Of a stretch of 64,000 nt of DNA, positions 27,201 through 34,905 are shown piece after piece (within the stretch, counting starts at the first letter, position 1; every line of letters starts with the position of its first letter). The notes under the pieces were generated by a model that was not told the origin of the DNA, made no database searches, and saw nothing but the letters and a program-made list of their open reading frames with translations. The position numbers and the translations under genes are program-made. Origin of the DNA: Blastomussa wellsi (taxonomy: Eukaryota > Cnidaria > Anthozoa > Scleractinia > Plerogyridae); contig OX393563.1 of the NCBI GenBank assembly GCA_947652115.1, positions 13,106,112 to 13,170,111 of the forward strand, in the 5' to 3' direction.

Positions 27201-30200
27201 GGAGATGAGAAAAGGCATGCTCAAATTTATATTAACTGTCATTGTCTGAGAAAGTGTTCCAGATGTTGAAAATCGAGGTCAACCGATTTTGATGAAACTT
27301 GCTGAAGAAGTTGACACTGATGATATATTTTAATTTCCACTTTGGTTTTGTTTTCTGACTTTTACTTTCAAATTTCTAATGCTGGCCCCATATAGAGCCT
27401 CCAGATCATGGGAAATCTTGTTTTTAAAGGAGTAACTATAGACTTAGCATAACACCAAACAAACAAAACCTATTGATTAACAAATTGCATGCTGTTTCTT
27501 CTATTAAGGCTCTTTCGATTAATATGTGTCGATTCTGTTTAGAGTGTTTTGGCAGTGTGGGGCCTGGCACTAAATTGGGCAAATTTTGATGAGAAAACTA
27601 ATATTATATCCCAAATTTTAGATGTTCGTGTTTTTTTACCTGCTTAACAAGCTAAAATTGATCCGTATATCAGGAGTTACCCCAATGTTATGATAATAAA
27701 AATCAAGCGAAATCAATCAAGTTAAAATCAAGTGACAAAAAATTTGCTTCATTCTCACAAAATTTGCATTTCGTCAGAGCCAGTAGTTTACACCCATACT
27801 AACTCTATTTATACTGAACCACTTTAACTCGAAGAAGCTAATTTTACCTGCATACACTATAATTAGTAGTAATGAGGTGATTAAACACTAATTCCCTTAA
27901 ACTGCCCTACAACTTAATAGAAAATCAGCACTAACAAAACCAATATATCTGTTCCACTTAAGGATGTTTGCACAAAAAGTTTCTACCATTCATTTTTTTC
28001 TGAATCTCTCACCACTGTGAGATAATGAGTAACTGATGTCAGAATTGCAAAACTAAAACTGGGGGTCACCGTAAACCCGTTTACGTCGTGACACAATGCC
28101 AATTTGGTGATTTTATTGGTATATCATTTCAGTGTGGTTATTTACCTTTCAACTCGACTCAGTTTATTTTAAACATAAATTCCATACATGTTGAATAAAG
28201 ATTTGATGATGAAAATATGGTTGATCATAATTTTCGTGTCCAGTAAATTTATTTGGTGAATCTTTCAGACTTGAACCATGGATTTTCATTTTCTACAAAG
28301 CGGAAAGTTTTGACCAATTTAGAAACACTGACTGGTGCATCTAGTCATAGGGGTACAAGCTGTGGGTCAAGGGGGCTGCAGGCCCCCCAAGTCGACATTT
28401 TTTTTCCAGATGACATTTTTTGGGCAAAATGCTCCCAGTTCAGAGAACAGAAGTTGGAAGAAAACTAGCCAATACAACTCTGATTGTCTGTGTCAAGCAA
28501 GTGTTCAGACAGATTTTTCATTTTGTGCTTCTTGTGTGCCACAACGGCAACCTACAAGCGCTTACAAGTTTTTGTCAGTAAATAATTATTGAATAATAAT
28601 TGAAAGTTTCAATAAACGTGTAAATTGCGAAAGTCTAGTATTAAATGAAATTTTTGGGCGTTTTCATACCGGTTTTACTCTCACACATTTGGGGTACTGT
28701 GTATAATTGTTCGGGTTCGCAAATGACAGCCCCACCCCCCCCCCCCCCAAATCAGGCAGTGCCCGTATGTCCAAAGATACCCCAGACTTTGTTTTTGTTG
28801 CATTTGTTGCAAATATTTTTGTTAAGCTGATCTTTGTTTTGTGCATTGAAATCATCATCTGAAAGTTTAGTCAGTGTGCATGTAATTAACAGCTGAAAAG
28901 TTGCCTCGTTCTATCAACAAACCACAAAAATACTGTAACTGTTTAAACTTGTGACAAATAGATGGCTCCTTAACCAACAACAATGGAAATTATAGATTGT
29001 TTGGATTTTGTTGCCTAAGTTGGTCTGTTTGGTTAGTGTTAGATTTTTGTTATTTTATTTTCTTTCATTAATTTATTCCATCTTGTCATGACATGTCTTT
29101 GTAGAAATATTTTGAGAAGGTTTTTTTTAATGAATTCAAGGTTTTAGGGATATGTTAAATACCTGTCTTGTTGCAGCTTGGTATATCAGGGCTTGCAGCA
29201 ACATGGGCAGCTCAGTAATACAAGAAATTTTCTATGTCACATCAAACTTCTCACAAATTACTTCAATAATAAAACCTCTTATGTGGACTCTCTCTAATTG
29301 GACTATGGACATTAAACCCCAGTCCCAGAGAGAAAATTCATAAGCCTTTTTCTTTCTGCCTCAGCAGTAAAAATGCAGTAATAATGGGGCTTCTGGTCTA
29401 TAGGGTGCTGCAAAAAAAGGAAATTCTGCGGCATTTTCAAGGGAAATTATGCGGCAAGAAAGGTACATTATGCGCCGAATTTTGTATTTTTAAGCTGATT
29501 TATCATTGGTTTATTAGGTCTCAGACGAGGAAAATCATTTTTTTGCTGTCCAACAGGCAATTAGAGCTTAATTTTGAAAATGTGTCATTTTATTTACTGG
29601 AACATTGATTTTGTCAGAAATTCCTCATTAATTATCTGAAATAGCATTTCAGAGCTTCTAGATTTCACAATCTAGCAGGGCGTTCAACTTTTTTGTTAAG
29701 ACAGTTTGGTTTAGCATTTGTTTACACATTTGAAACAGCCTGAGGAAAAAAATATGTATAAACAGGGTTTGAAAGAAAACCACTGTCCTTTAATTATAAC
29801 TTTCCCTTCAGGCAAGCTACTCAAGTTTTGTTTGCCCTGGGAAAGACTACTGTAGTTTCCTTTTTATTATTTAATTGGCAGACAGCCACAGGACCTTCTC
29901 CGTTTGGTAAGATGGAAAAGTCTGGACACAGCTTTTTATCCCTTGTGAAGCATTTTATATTCTTCCAAATTCCACTAAAAATGTGCTTACCAATTTGCAG
30001 TTGAAATGTGTAATTACAATGATTACAATGTGGTCACTGAAGAAACTTAGCAATTACCAGTTCATGCAATTATTATTGCAGAATTTTCCCCCAGATTCAC
30101 TCCTTGACAACCAAAATCAGTGTAATGACAGATGTAATACCCTATCCTGTATAACAATAATAATTATTATTATTGTGTTACACAAGTGTTTACTTTTCAT

Positions 30201-32980
30201 CTGTTTGGATAGGACATACATGTAAATCAAATGAGCAGCTGGTATCTTCTGTGCACTCCCATTGGCTATTATAGCTGAAACATAGTCCTGGTTGCATTTG
30301 ATAGTCCTACGAGTAACTATTTGGTGATGGATGTCCACTTGAGTGGTTATGGCTAAAACGTATTATTATAATTGTACTGTATTTTATTTTTGCAGGTCCT
30401 GCAGTTGGCCAAATGGTATCAGACAGAAACCAACACATACCCTTTTCAGTCTACTGCATAGTTTATAGTTTATAGTAAATTGGAGATTATTGTTTCGTTT
30501 CCTTGAGCCCAAGAGGCAGTTTGAAATATAGGCCTGCATACTTTTGAAATACTAGAAACAGCCAGGCGCGTTCTGTTTTCTGCTGGCTAGGTAACCACGC
30601 ACATCTCGCACCAGTACCTCGACATCTTAACCCATCCTAAAAACTCCTCCTAGTATGAATTCATGTCAGTAAGTCAGATAACTTTTTCATCGCGAATTCA
30701 CACTAAGACGGGAAACTCGTCAGACGGGTTACCCGTCTGACGAGTTTCCCGTCCTCTAATGTGAATACTGCTAATCAGTCTAGCTACCAGTCACGTGTTA
30801 GACAGTTCTGTCTTCATGTACCGCCACAAGAGAGCCGATACAAAAGATCATGGATATTTCCTGGTGAACAAATACTTTGAGGACCAATTAGCCTGATCTT
30901 TTGATGCTTAGCTTTGCCCAAAAATCACAGACCTGCATCGTGAGATTCATTTACGTAAGACTCATGACACAAGAATTGCATCATGCGTTTGAGACAAATT
31001 TGGGCAAGGAACGATAGTTCGACTGATAATTTATCTGTGCATAAATATACCGGTAAACAGACGGATCATCCGTCTAGACAAACTATCAGTCTTGACTGAT
31101 GAACTACCGTGGATAATATGGCTAGACCCCTTGGATGATCTGTCTGTTTTTCCTTATTTATACACAGACAAATTATCAGATGAACTGTCATTCCTCACCC
31201 AAATATTCACATATATAAACAAAAGGAAGACTTATATACTCAAAATTAAAAAAAAAAAAGAATAAATAAATACCCCCTCCCCCAGATAAAGCCGAGTGGA
31301 GACTGAAGAAAAGTCAGCGGTTTTAGCCATGTTTGTTTTCGCTCTTCATTTATGCATGCATACCACTTCTAGTTTTTTGGGCTTTAAACCCATGTTAAAA
31401 CGTAAGACTTTGCAATGAGCATTAATACAACATTTTTAGGGACCTTCTTGGGGCATAGCAATCATAATTAATTATTCGATTCTTATCAACCTCGATTATT
31501 ATCTACAGGTTAAATAAAATATTTTACCTGGGACTGCTCTACGCTTTCGATTTCGTGCAATAAGATCTGAAATGAATAAGAAAATATTAACCGACTTAAT
31601 TATTAATTATACTCGAGCTAGTAAAAAATAGCTAAGTTGCCAAAAAAATTAGACTGTGTACAGCCTCTTTAATATGCAACGCAAAGTTAACCGGGACGCG
31701 AGAGAAACAGCGAGCAAAGCGAGCGCGAGTGCCAATATTATTTTGTCAACGAAAAACGGAACTCGAGACCCCGGAAACCCTCCTTGGCGTCATGTTATCT
31801 GGTGCTTCGTTTTCCGAGTTCAATGTTGGAAAACGGAGAGGGTAATTTGCACAACGCCGAATGCAAAATGCAGAATGCGGAATGTTGGTCAGCGGCACAT
31901 AGCCATGTATGAAGATGAAGAAGCACATGTTTCATGCCATATATGTGGCTATATGCCGCTGACCAACATTCGGCATTCTGCATTTTGCATTCGGCGTTCT
32001 GCAAATTACTCCCGCCAGTTGGAAAATAAAGGGCTGTGAACAATCTATACGTGATATAACACAAAAATGCCCCTGGGTTTCACATTTTGGGATACTATGT
32101 ACCTGACCACATGTTACATGTGAGAATTTCAGTATTTTATTCTACGAGGATCGTGCCGAAACGACAGAAATCCATAAAAAAAATTAAAGTGCCTATGAAG
32201 TGAAGCTTTTTTTGCTTTTGTTTTAATATTTACTTTGTGTAATTCCAGAGTTTGAGACCTCTGGGATTAAAAGTAACGATTTTACAAGGCTTCAAAGTTG
32301 AGATTTCGCCCGTCAAAAATGGTCAGGGGAATGGGTACAAAATAACCCCGCCGTGACGTCAATTTGGTGCCAAACTTTTGTTTGCACGATCAAAGTTTCT
32401 TGTCCGCGAGGAGTGATTACGCGAGAAACATGTCGAGCGATACAGAAATAGGTTATTTGTCAGAAAGATCCAGCAGTCCCTAGGAAATAGGGCACCAGAG
32501 GACGTCAGAGGTTGTTGTTACGTGGTATTTTCGCGCGATTCAAATACCATTTTTGAGGACAAAATGCCTAAACTTTGAAGGCTTGTAAAATCATTACTTT
32601 TAACACCAGACGTCTCAAACTTTGGAATCGCATATAGATTAGATTTTAAAACTAAACACCGTGACAAAACCAATTCACTTCATAGGCACTTAAAGAAAAC
32701 ATAACCTACAGCAAAACAATACGATTTCGCTTCACAACACATTTCCATAACTTCGATGCCATCAAAAATGGCGGACGCTGAATTGTTCCCTTTAATTATA
32801 GCAAATACGCAAAACAATAATGGATACGCGTGATTCAAAATTACCCAATTTTAAGAAACGATGTGTAAGAATGATATATATAATAACAACGATTTTAAAG
32901 CGTCTACCTTGAATAGTTCGCCTAGTTCTGCACACATCCACCAAGAGCACAATGATCAAACATAACAGCGGGAATTTCAT
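69..32980 (-). CDS. Gene 1: secreted ILEI x3 - discoidin x3 - EGF (>=3) protein, spliced, 3' end outside window
   Basis: This is the gene-level entry; the exons are listed separately. Twenty minus-strand exons with GT-AG borders join in frame from an ATG at 32980 to 69, giving about 1087 codons with no stop. Approximate residues are: signal peptide 1-18, furin-type site R31-R34, ILEI modules 38-194, 195-356 and 357-513, discoidin modules 514-662, 663-818 and 819-973, and EGF 974-1087 and onward. Known for the families: ILEI/FAM3 domains occur in secreted signalling proteins and in glycan-handling enzymes, discoidin domains bind glycans, lipids or collagens, and EGF repeats are structural or ligand modules. 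No transmembrane segment is seen, so I infer an extracellular matrix or soluble protein. Exon linkage is inferred from order, strand and phase; the split could in principle be two genes, but only one signal-peptide exon is visible. Confidence 0.75.
263..376 (-). CDS. Gene 1 EGF-like exon (second seen)
   Basis: This 114-nt phase 1-1 exon reads (D)[15 protein letters not shown] to NCET. It is a calcium-binding EGF with six Cys and the beta-hydroxylation consensus. It is separated from the 69-182 exon by only 80 bp of intron, very short for this locus. It differs from that exon at a few bases, including P/A and G/E changes. Confidence 0.82.
574..687 (-). CDS. Gene 1 EGF-like exon (first after discoidin modules)
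   Basis: This 114-nt phase 1-1 exon reads (D)[16 protein letters not shown] to YCQTG. It is a six-Cys EGF without the DINEC calcium-binding start. The acceptor is cttcag|ACCC and the donor CAG|GTGAAA. It is paralogous to gene 2 exon 50080-50193 ([16 protein letters not shown]), which sits at the same place directly after the discoidin block, so the architecture predates the gene duplication. Confidence 0.8.
688..1113. repeat. Gene 1 intron with long inverted repeat (foldback element 873-1093)
   Basis: Arms of about 85 bp face each other. The left arm runs from 873 with GTGTCGCCACCCAACAAAC; the right arm ends near 1093 and contains the reverse complement GTTTGTTGGGTGGCCACAC. Both arms share the ACAAGGAGGCGGGACAACTC-type block. 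It looks like a MITE or foldback; no coding sequence is seen here. Confidence 0.7.
1114..1252 (-). CDS. Gene 1 discoidin module 3, second exon
   Basis: This 139-nt exon (phase 0 in, phase 1 out) reads [14 protein letters not shown], then [17 protein letters not shown] and ends FGCTG. This is the C-terminal third of an F5/8 type C domain, with the typical R-Y-x-R-F-x-P and final Cys. It pairs with the first exon at 2165-2490. All five such exons in the window are exactly 139 nt. Confidence 0.88.
1253..2164. repeat. Gene 1 intron: dispersed repeat (1380-1570) and foldback MITE (1642-1821)
   Basis: The stretch 1380-1570 is the reverse complement of a repeat also found at 12390-12670, sharing the GCGAGTCACRATTG and AAAAAGTGGC blocks. 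The stretch 1642-1821 has about 55-bp inverted arms that share CAAAACGAGTCTAAGTGCG around a 70-bp loop. From 1822 to 2164 I see nothing recognisable. Confidence 0.6.
2165..2490 (-). CDS. Gene 1 discoidin module 3, first exon
   Basis: This 326-nt exon (phase 1 in, phase 0 out) reads (D)[20 protein letters not shown], then [26 protein letters not shown] and [14 protein letters not shown]. These are hallmark F5/8 type C blocks: the opening Cys, the I-x-D-x-Q-I-x-A-S strand, the L-x-Q-W-x-Q-V-D-L core and the S-Y-x-L-x-Y-S-x-D-G strand. The donor is AAG|GTGAAA. Confidence 0.9.
2491..3092. other. Gene 1 intron, little content
   Basis: A stretch near 2605-2670 resembles the B-box half of a degenerate tRNA-like repeat in reverse orientation (complement of GTTCGATTTCCGTTGAAG). 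A similar fragment lies at 21127-21200. Nothing else is recognised. Confidence 0.3.
3093..3231 (-). CDS. Gene 1 discoidin module 2, second exon
   Basis: This 139-nt exon (phase 0 to 1) reads [17 protein letters not shown], then [18 protein letters not shown] and ends LYGCPG. It is the C-terminal third of F5/8 type C with its closing Cys. The donor CCAG|GTACTG is clean. Confidence 0.88.
3232..5582. repeat. Gene 1 intron with dispersed repeats and two foldback MITEs
   Basis: The stretch 3270-3440 is repeated in reverse orientation at about 52400-52510 (shared CAAAAGAATATTAAGATGG). The stretch 4019-4132 is a foldback whose arms share GTTGGATATGAAGTGAT. The stretch 4402-4573 is a foldback with ends AAGCAATAGACYACAC and an inner TTTACCGG block. 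About 5090-5400 shares a block with 37410-37570 (GTAGTCGAGCGTAGTGCT), so it is probably a decayed copy of that element. From 3450 to 4010 and 4575 to 5090 nothing is recognised. Confidence 0.6.
5583..5911 (-). CDS. Gene 1 discoidin module 2, first exon
   Basis: This 329-nt exon (phase 1 to 0) reads (G)[18 protein letters not shown], then [23 protein letters not shown] and [14 protein letters not shown]. It is a full-length first part of F5/8 type C. It is closest to module 3 (shared [21 protein letters not shown]), which suggests a late module duplication within the gene. Confidence 0.9.
8072..8290 (+). pseudogene. RecQ-type helicase fragment
   Basis: The frame reads [18 protein letters not shown] and FTFQCLPI, matching a RecQ-like superfamily II helicase around motif I (Walker A, T-x-G-Y-G-K-S) and the following Q-C-L-P-I helix. 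Only about 40 residues are helicase-like. No motif II (DExH) follows before the stop, so this is a captured fragment and not a gene. Confidence 0.6.
8317..8517 (-). pseudogene. Cys4 zinc-finger (treble-clef-like) protein fragment
   Basis: This 66-residue frame starts [15 protein letters not shown] and ends [15 protein letters not shown]. The C-x2-C ... C-x2-C spacing of about 40 residues, with a W/F-containing middle, suggests a small zinc-binding module seen in many cnidarian multigene families. The name is a guess. It converges on the helicase fragment inside the same element. Confidence 0.4.
9960..10098 (-). CDS. Gene 1 discoidin module 1, second exon
   Basis: This 139-nt exon (phase 0 to 1) reads [14 protein letters not shown], then [18 protein letters not shown] and ends VYGCLG. 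It is the C-terminal third of F5/8 type C. It is less canonical than its sisters (I for E at the start, I for P after RFR) but open and correctly bordered. Confidence 0.85.
10244..10551 (-). CDS. Gene 1 discoidin module 1, first exon
   Basis: This 308-nt exon (phase 1 to 0) reads (D)[20 protein letters not shown], then [33 protein letters not shown] and [16 protein letters not shown]. It is a clear F5/8 type C first part. It resembles the gene 2 discoidin modules ([26 protein letters not shown]) more than modules 2 and 3 of its own gene, so the modules were already distinct before the two genes split. Confidence 0.9.
10552..12730. other. Gene 1 intron between ILEI module 3 and discoidin module 1
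   Basis: It holds a TTAA-flanked element at 11652-12283 and a dispersed repeat at about 12390-12670, which is the other copy of the one at 1380-1570. From 10552 to 11640 nothing is recognised. Confidence 0.4.
11652..12283. mobile_element. piggyBac-type non-autonomous element (TTAA target)
   Basis: The terminal inverted repeats are GGTCATTCCCCTG at the left and its exact complement at the right. TTAA sits on both sides (11648-11651 and 12284-12287). It is 632 bp long with no transposase frame. Confidence 0.65.
12731..12957 (-). CDS. Gene 1 ILEI module 3, third exon
   Basis: This 227-nt exon (phase 2 to 1) reads [16 protein letters not shown], then [20 protein letters not shown] and ends [12 protein letters not shown]. 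This is the second half of the ILEI fold (in FAM3 proteins, I-V-L-V-A-x-x-D-x ... F-R-x-S-x-x-F-V-G). Donor choice A|GTACGT keeps phase 1; the alternative GTAAGG would shift the frame. Confidence 0.85.
13118..13208 (-). CDS. Gene 1 ILEI module 3, second exon
   Basis: This 91-nt exon (phase 1 to 2) reads (G)[16 protein letters not shown], then [12 protein letters not shown]. It matches the ILEI middle block (F-D-T-x-x-D ... L-x-x-Y-L-N-x-I). All four such exons in the window are exactly 91 nt. It is too short to stand out as an open frame and was found by splice phase and motif. Confidence 0.85.
13209..16139. other. Gene 1 intron: repeat fragments and a TIR element
   Basis: The stretch 14010-14190 joins a TCGAT-rich block also found in the 38-46 kb units with a block also found at 6688-6755. 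The stretch about 14395-15274 is bounded by inverted ends AGGTGGGTTCATA / TATGAACCCACCT and is a likely DNA transposon of about 0.88 kb, with an inner hairpin near 14640-14690. From 13209 to 14000 and 15300 to 16139 nothing is recognised. Confidence 0.45.
16140..16292 (-). CDS. Gene 1 ILEI module 3, first exon
   Basis: This 153-nt phase 1-1 exon reads [38 protein letters not shown] and [13 protein letters not shown]. It is the first half of ILEI: a strand with R-S-E-G, an I-x-V-N-G strand and R-G-x-N-V-V-x-x-D-x-x-T-G. Two Cys (GC, TC) are conserved in all four copies in the window and may form a disulfide (inference). Confidence 0.87.
17507..18366. repeat. 30-bp minisatellite in two blocks
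   Basis: The unit is TTCCATGACCCACACTTATA plus TTCCATGACT, in about 8.9 copies (to 17776) and again about 10.5 copies (18051-18366). Copies are nearly identical; single-base variants occur near 17665 and 18213. Because 30 is divisible by three, several frames stay open on both strands as decapeptide repeats; these are not taken as genes. The SINE separates the two blocks. Degenerate TTCCATGACC pieces flank the array (17345-17390, 18380-18412). Confidence 0.95.
17777..18050 (+). mobile_element. tRNA-Ser-derived SINE inside the minisatellite
   Basis: The head resembles tRNA-Ser(UGA). The Pol III A box TGGCCGAGTGG lies at about 17790-17800, the anticodon loop is CTTGAAA, and the B box GGTTCAAGTCC lies at 17834-17844. 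The body of about 190 bp is not tRNA-like and ends in an (ATT)n tail. TATTCC occurs on both sides (17771-17776 and 18051-18056), but the tail and array make the target duplication ambiguous. The acceptor stem pairs poorly, so it is not a working tRNA gene. Confidence 0.8.
18656..18897 (-). CDS. Gene 1 ILEI module 2, third exon
   Basis: This 242-nt exon (phase 2 to 1) reads [15 protein letters not shown], then [25 protein letters not shown] and [15 protein letters not shown]. It is the ILEI second half, 15 nt longer than its sisters because of extra residues in the [10 protein letters not shown] and EKRNP loops. The donor C|GTAAGG is in phase 1. Confidence 0.87.
18898..19514. repeat. Gene 1 intron with (GAT)n/(AAT)n microsatellite
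   Basis: A trinucleotide tract, first GAT- then AAT-rich, runs from about 19073 to 19150. Nothing else is recognised. Confidence 0.7.
19515..19605 (-). CDS. Gene 1 ILEI module 2, second exon
   Basis: This 91-nt exon (phase 1 to 2) reads (A)[16 protein letters not shown], then [11 protein letters not shown]. It is the ILEI middle block. The acceptor is CATCAG|CTGCT and the donor GA|GTGAGT. Confidence 0.83.
19606..21482. other. Gene 1 intron: LINE scrap, truncated MITE, hairpin
   Basis: It contains the LINE fragment at 19857-20051, a right-truncated copy (20069-about 20580) of the TTAA element at 24957-25794, and an inverted repeat at 20599-20676 (GACGTCAGTGCGTTGTCCT and complement). A reverse-oriented tRNA-like B box lies near 21127-21200. 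The rest is unrecognised. Confidence 0.5.
19857..20051 (+). pseudogene. LINE ORF2 C-terminal fragment
   Basis: The frame contains [25 protein letters not shown] and a VPPEIQRL block. These fit the conserved C-terminal tail of CR1/L2-group LINE ORF2 (YNTR...K-x-W-x-x-x-P-x-E-I). It ends with a stop at the usual place, antisense to gene 1. No reverse-transcriptase domain precedes it, so it is a 5'-truncated remnant. Confidence 0.6.
21483..21635 (-). CDS. Gene 1 ILEI module 2, first exon
   Basis: This 153-nt phase 1-1 exon reads (D)[31 protein letters not shown] and [13 protein letters not shown]. It is the ILEI first half with the conserved Cys pair. The donor is CAG|GTAATG. Confidence 0.87.
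21636..22552. other. Gene 1 intron, nothing recognised
   Basis: There is a short (TTG)n-like stretch near 21955-21985. No coding or repeat structure could be supported elsewhere in this intron. Confidence 0.4.
22553..22779 (-). CDS. Gene 1 ILEI module 1, third exon
   Basis: This 227-nt exon (phase 2 to 1) reads [16 protein letters not shown], then [20 protein letters not shown] and ends [13 protein letters not shown]. It is the ILEI second half, the best FAM3-like match in the window ([10 protein letters not shown]). The donor C|GTATGT is in phase 1. Confidence 0.88.
22780..26375. other. Gene 1 intron: retroelement tail, microsatellite, TTAA element
   Basis: About 23200-23545 looks like a retroelement 3' end (AAATAAAGTATA then an (ACCT)n tail). 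A pure (AAT)n tract runs from 24248 to 24281. The TTAA element is at 24957-25794. From 22900 to 23200 and 25800 to 26375 nothing is recognised. Confidence 0.45.
24957..25794. mobile_element. piggyBac-type MITE, GGTGGCTCGAT family
   Basis: The terminal inverted repeats are GGTGGCTCGAT and its complement. TTAA sits at 24953-24956 and 25795-25798. It is 838 bp long with no transposase. The left 500 bp recur at 20069-20580, sharing AGAAAATCGATTG and ACTTTACTCGAGACCGAATA blocks. Confidence 0.8.
26376..26466 (-). CDS. Gene 1 ILEI module 1, second exon
   Basis: This 91-nt exon (phase 1 to 2) reads (G)[16 protein letters not shown], then [12 protein letters not shown]. It is the ILEI middle block. 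The donor GA|GTAAGT is a consensus site. Confidence 0.85.
26854..27006 (-). CDS. Gene 1 ILEI module 1, first exon
   Basis: This 153-nt phase 1-1 exon reads [38 protein letters not shown] and [13 protein letters not shown]. It is the ILEI first half. Joined to the propeptide exon it gives [15 protein letters not shown], so the first ILEI domain starts directly after the furin-type site. Confidence 0.88.
27007..31527. other. Large gene 1 intron (4.5 kb) with foldback elements
   Basis: It holds a C-run at 28733-28748 and two foldbacks. At 30696-30766 is a near-perfect palindrome around GGGAAACTCGTCAGACGGG. At about 31000-31201 the arms share CTGATAATTTRTCTGTG. From 27120 to 28300 and 28900 to 30600 nothing is recognised apart from low-complexity AT. 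Confidence 0.45.
31528..31566 (-). CDS. Gene 1 propeptide micro-exon with furin-type site
   Basis: This 39-nt phase 1-1 exon reads (D)[17 protein letters not shown] fits the R-x-K/R-R consensus of furin-like proprotein convertases, placing cleavage before AVPG and just ahead of the first ILEI domain. It is bounded by TTTCAG and CAG|GTAAAA. It was found by phase and motif and needs transcript support because it is so short. Confidence 0.7.
31567..32907. repeat. Gene 1 intron 1: foldback and TTAA element
   Basis: The stretch 31842-32009 is a foldback with about 65-bp arms (ACGCCGAATGCAAAATGCAG and complement) and a 40-bp loop. The stretch 32188-32689 is a TTAA element, listed separately. Confidence 0.7.
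32188..32689. mobile_element. piggyBac-type MITE, GTGCCTATGAAGTGAA family
   Basis: The ends are GTGCCTATGAAGTGAA and its exact complement. TTAA lies at 32184-32187 and 32690-32693, with a one-base length difference next to the left TTAA. Subterminal blocks are also inverted (TTTTACAAGGCTTCAAAG and AAACTTTGAAGGCTTGTAAA). It is about 500 bp long with no transposase. Confidence 0.75.
32908..32980 (-). CDS. Gene 1 start exon, signal peptide
   Basis: ATG at 32980 opens [17 protein letters not shown], a short basic start followed by a strong hydrophobic core, then RTRRTIQ. The donor CAAG|GTAGAC leaves phase 1. An upstream in-frame ATG exists (MQLLICRLRRLYPT...), but it would put charged residues before the core, so I chose the inner ATG. 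The extension and the exact cleavage site are uncertain. Confidence 0.75.
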
Positions 32981-34784
32981 GGTAGGATAAAGTCGTCTCA
33001 ACCTGCATATTAGCAATTGCAATTATAGCTATCAAGTATTGAAGTGAAAATGCGCGATACGTACCATATTAATTGTGCGATAATGACGTTATGAATTACA
33101 AGAAAGCCACTTTTTTTCACATATCAGTCACTAGTACTTGTCTTATGTTAAAATAGAGCGCTCTTAATTAACTGCCCAAAGATTCAAGTACCTTTAATTT
33201 TATATTTTCGCTGAAACAAAAAAAATCAGTTATATCATTAAAAGACTATAATACCCAAAAGGCACATGCAATATTCCCTTCAACGTCTAATACAAGTTTT
33301 GTAAAATTTTACCTACCTACGCTGCGAGCTGTTTATCCCAATGAGTATTACTATTAAAAGAGATTTAGCTAGTTCGTTAAACTGACATTAGCAGTTGTTC
33401 TTGAATACTTAGCACTTCCGTTTTCTTTCAATATTTTAATTTTCAATAAGTTACTCTATTCTTTGTTTGGGTAAATTGTTGCGCTACTACTGCTTCTCTC
33501 TCCATGGCGGAGCTACTCATGTTCTGGCGCAAGTTGGTTACTGAATTAATGTAGCTTTAAAATGCAATATGATAATCACAAGTGAGGCTACTTTTCACTA
33601 CGGTTTTGTTTTCTTGCCTTAAAACAACAACAGCAGGCTATTGTATACGGTGCATAATTCTTATGAAGATACTACAATTATGTTACTCCTTTAAAAGTTT
33701 GAATACAATACTTTTTTCAGCTGTCTTTCAGATAGGACGTTATTCTACAAATTACCTGAACGGTAAAGACACTTCCAAATCTTAGCTGTCCGCTTCGGGT
33801 ATTCGGTGTTAGTAAAAAAATAGGACATTTGCTGTGTTTTGGTTACGTTTTAAAGTACTAAGATTGGCAAAACTTGAAAAGAATTTAACATACCTTCAGT
33901 GATGCCTTTATCAAAAACCACAGACCCAGTAGCTTTTTTAACTGGCACAGTTCTTTTCACAGTCGAGATTTCAGCCGAGTGTTCTTTGTGAAAATGTTGT
34001 TTGCAATGGATCATTTAAGCGGTTCGTTTAATTAAAATATTACATATTACGCGTTTACATTTGTATTAATCCTGTAAATATAACCTGGGAAAAATACATG
34101 GTTGATCAGCTGAATGAATACGCCTACGAATGGAGTCTGCATTTTACGCACGTGCATTATTGATTTTGTCTTGAAGTAAAGCGTAATTAAGGAGAGCTAC
34201 TGAACTTGTCTATTTATTCGGTTAACTGCAAATAGGAAGTGCTGAGTGTACGAATAAATTAAATATCCCATGGTAAACTTACGTAGCTAAAGCCAGCAGC
34301 TAAATACATATCTTATTTACATATCCATTTATTATTTGCCTCGGGTTTAGAATAGGTAAGCAATCAGTAAGATCGAAATGAGAAGCTTTATCATTAAATT
34401 TTAAATTACCATTTTTTCATGCAGCTTACCTTGGTTGCTCATTTCAGAGAGTACATTTAAATAGACCCATTCCGAATCTAACATCGCGCCAAGGCTTGGG
34501 GGAATAAAAAATATAATTATTTATTCATCCCTAAGCATCTATGCAAATATTTTGTTTTATTCCCCCAAGCCTCGGCGGTATGTTAGAATATTATTATATC
34601 GGAATTGGTCTATTATAACAGGCGTAAAATAAGTGTCCTTTCAAACTATTTTTTACAAACTACGGTTTGTAAGTCTTTAAGTTTTAGTTTTCCTTGGGTT
34701 CAAGTATCTTTTTCTAGATCTTATGATATAAGACTACTATTGTTTTGCTACTGGAACACTTGTGGCATGGGAAATGATATTAAT

Positions 34785-34905
34785 TGGTAAAATGGCGTGG
34801 GAAATAATAAATCCTATTTGGCAAAATCTCGTAGAAAATAATAAATACTATTATTTCGGCAGAATCTCGTAGAAAATAATAAATACTATTTGGCAAAATT
34901 GATAA
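34785..34905. repeat. Short tandem repeat, about 42-50 bp units x3
   Basis: Three imperfect copies share CGTAGAAAATAATAAATACT and GGCAAAAT. It is AT-rich with no coding frame. Confidence 0.7.

Noticed and set aside
31656..32064. 127- and 89-residue frames
   Set aside because: They are produced by the two arms of the foldback at 31842-32009, as mirrored reading of the same sequence.
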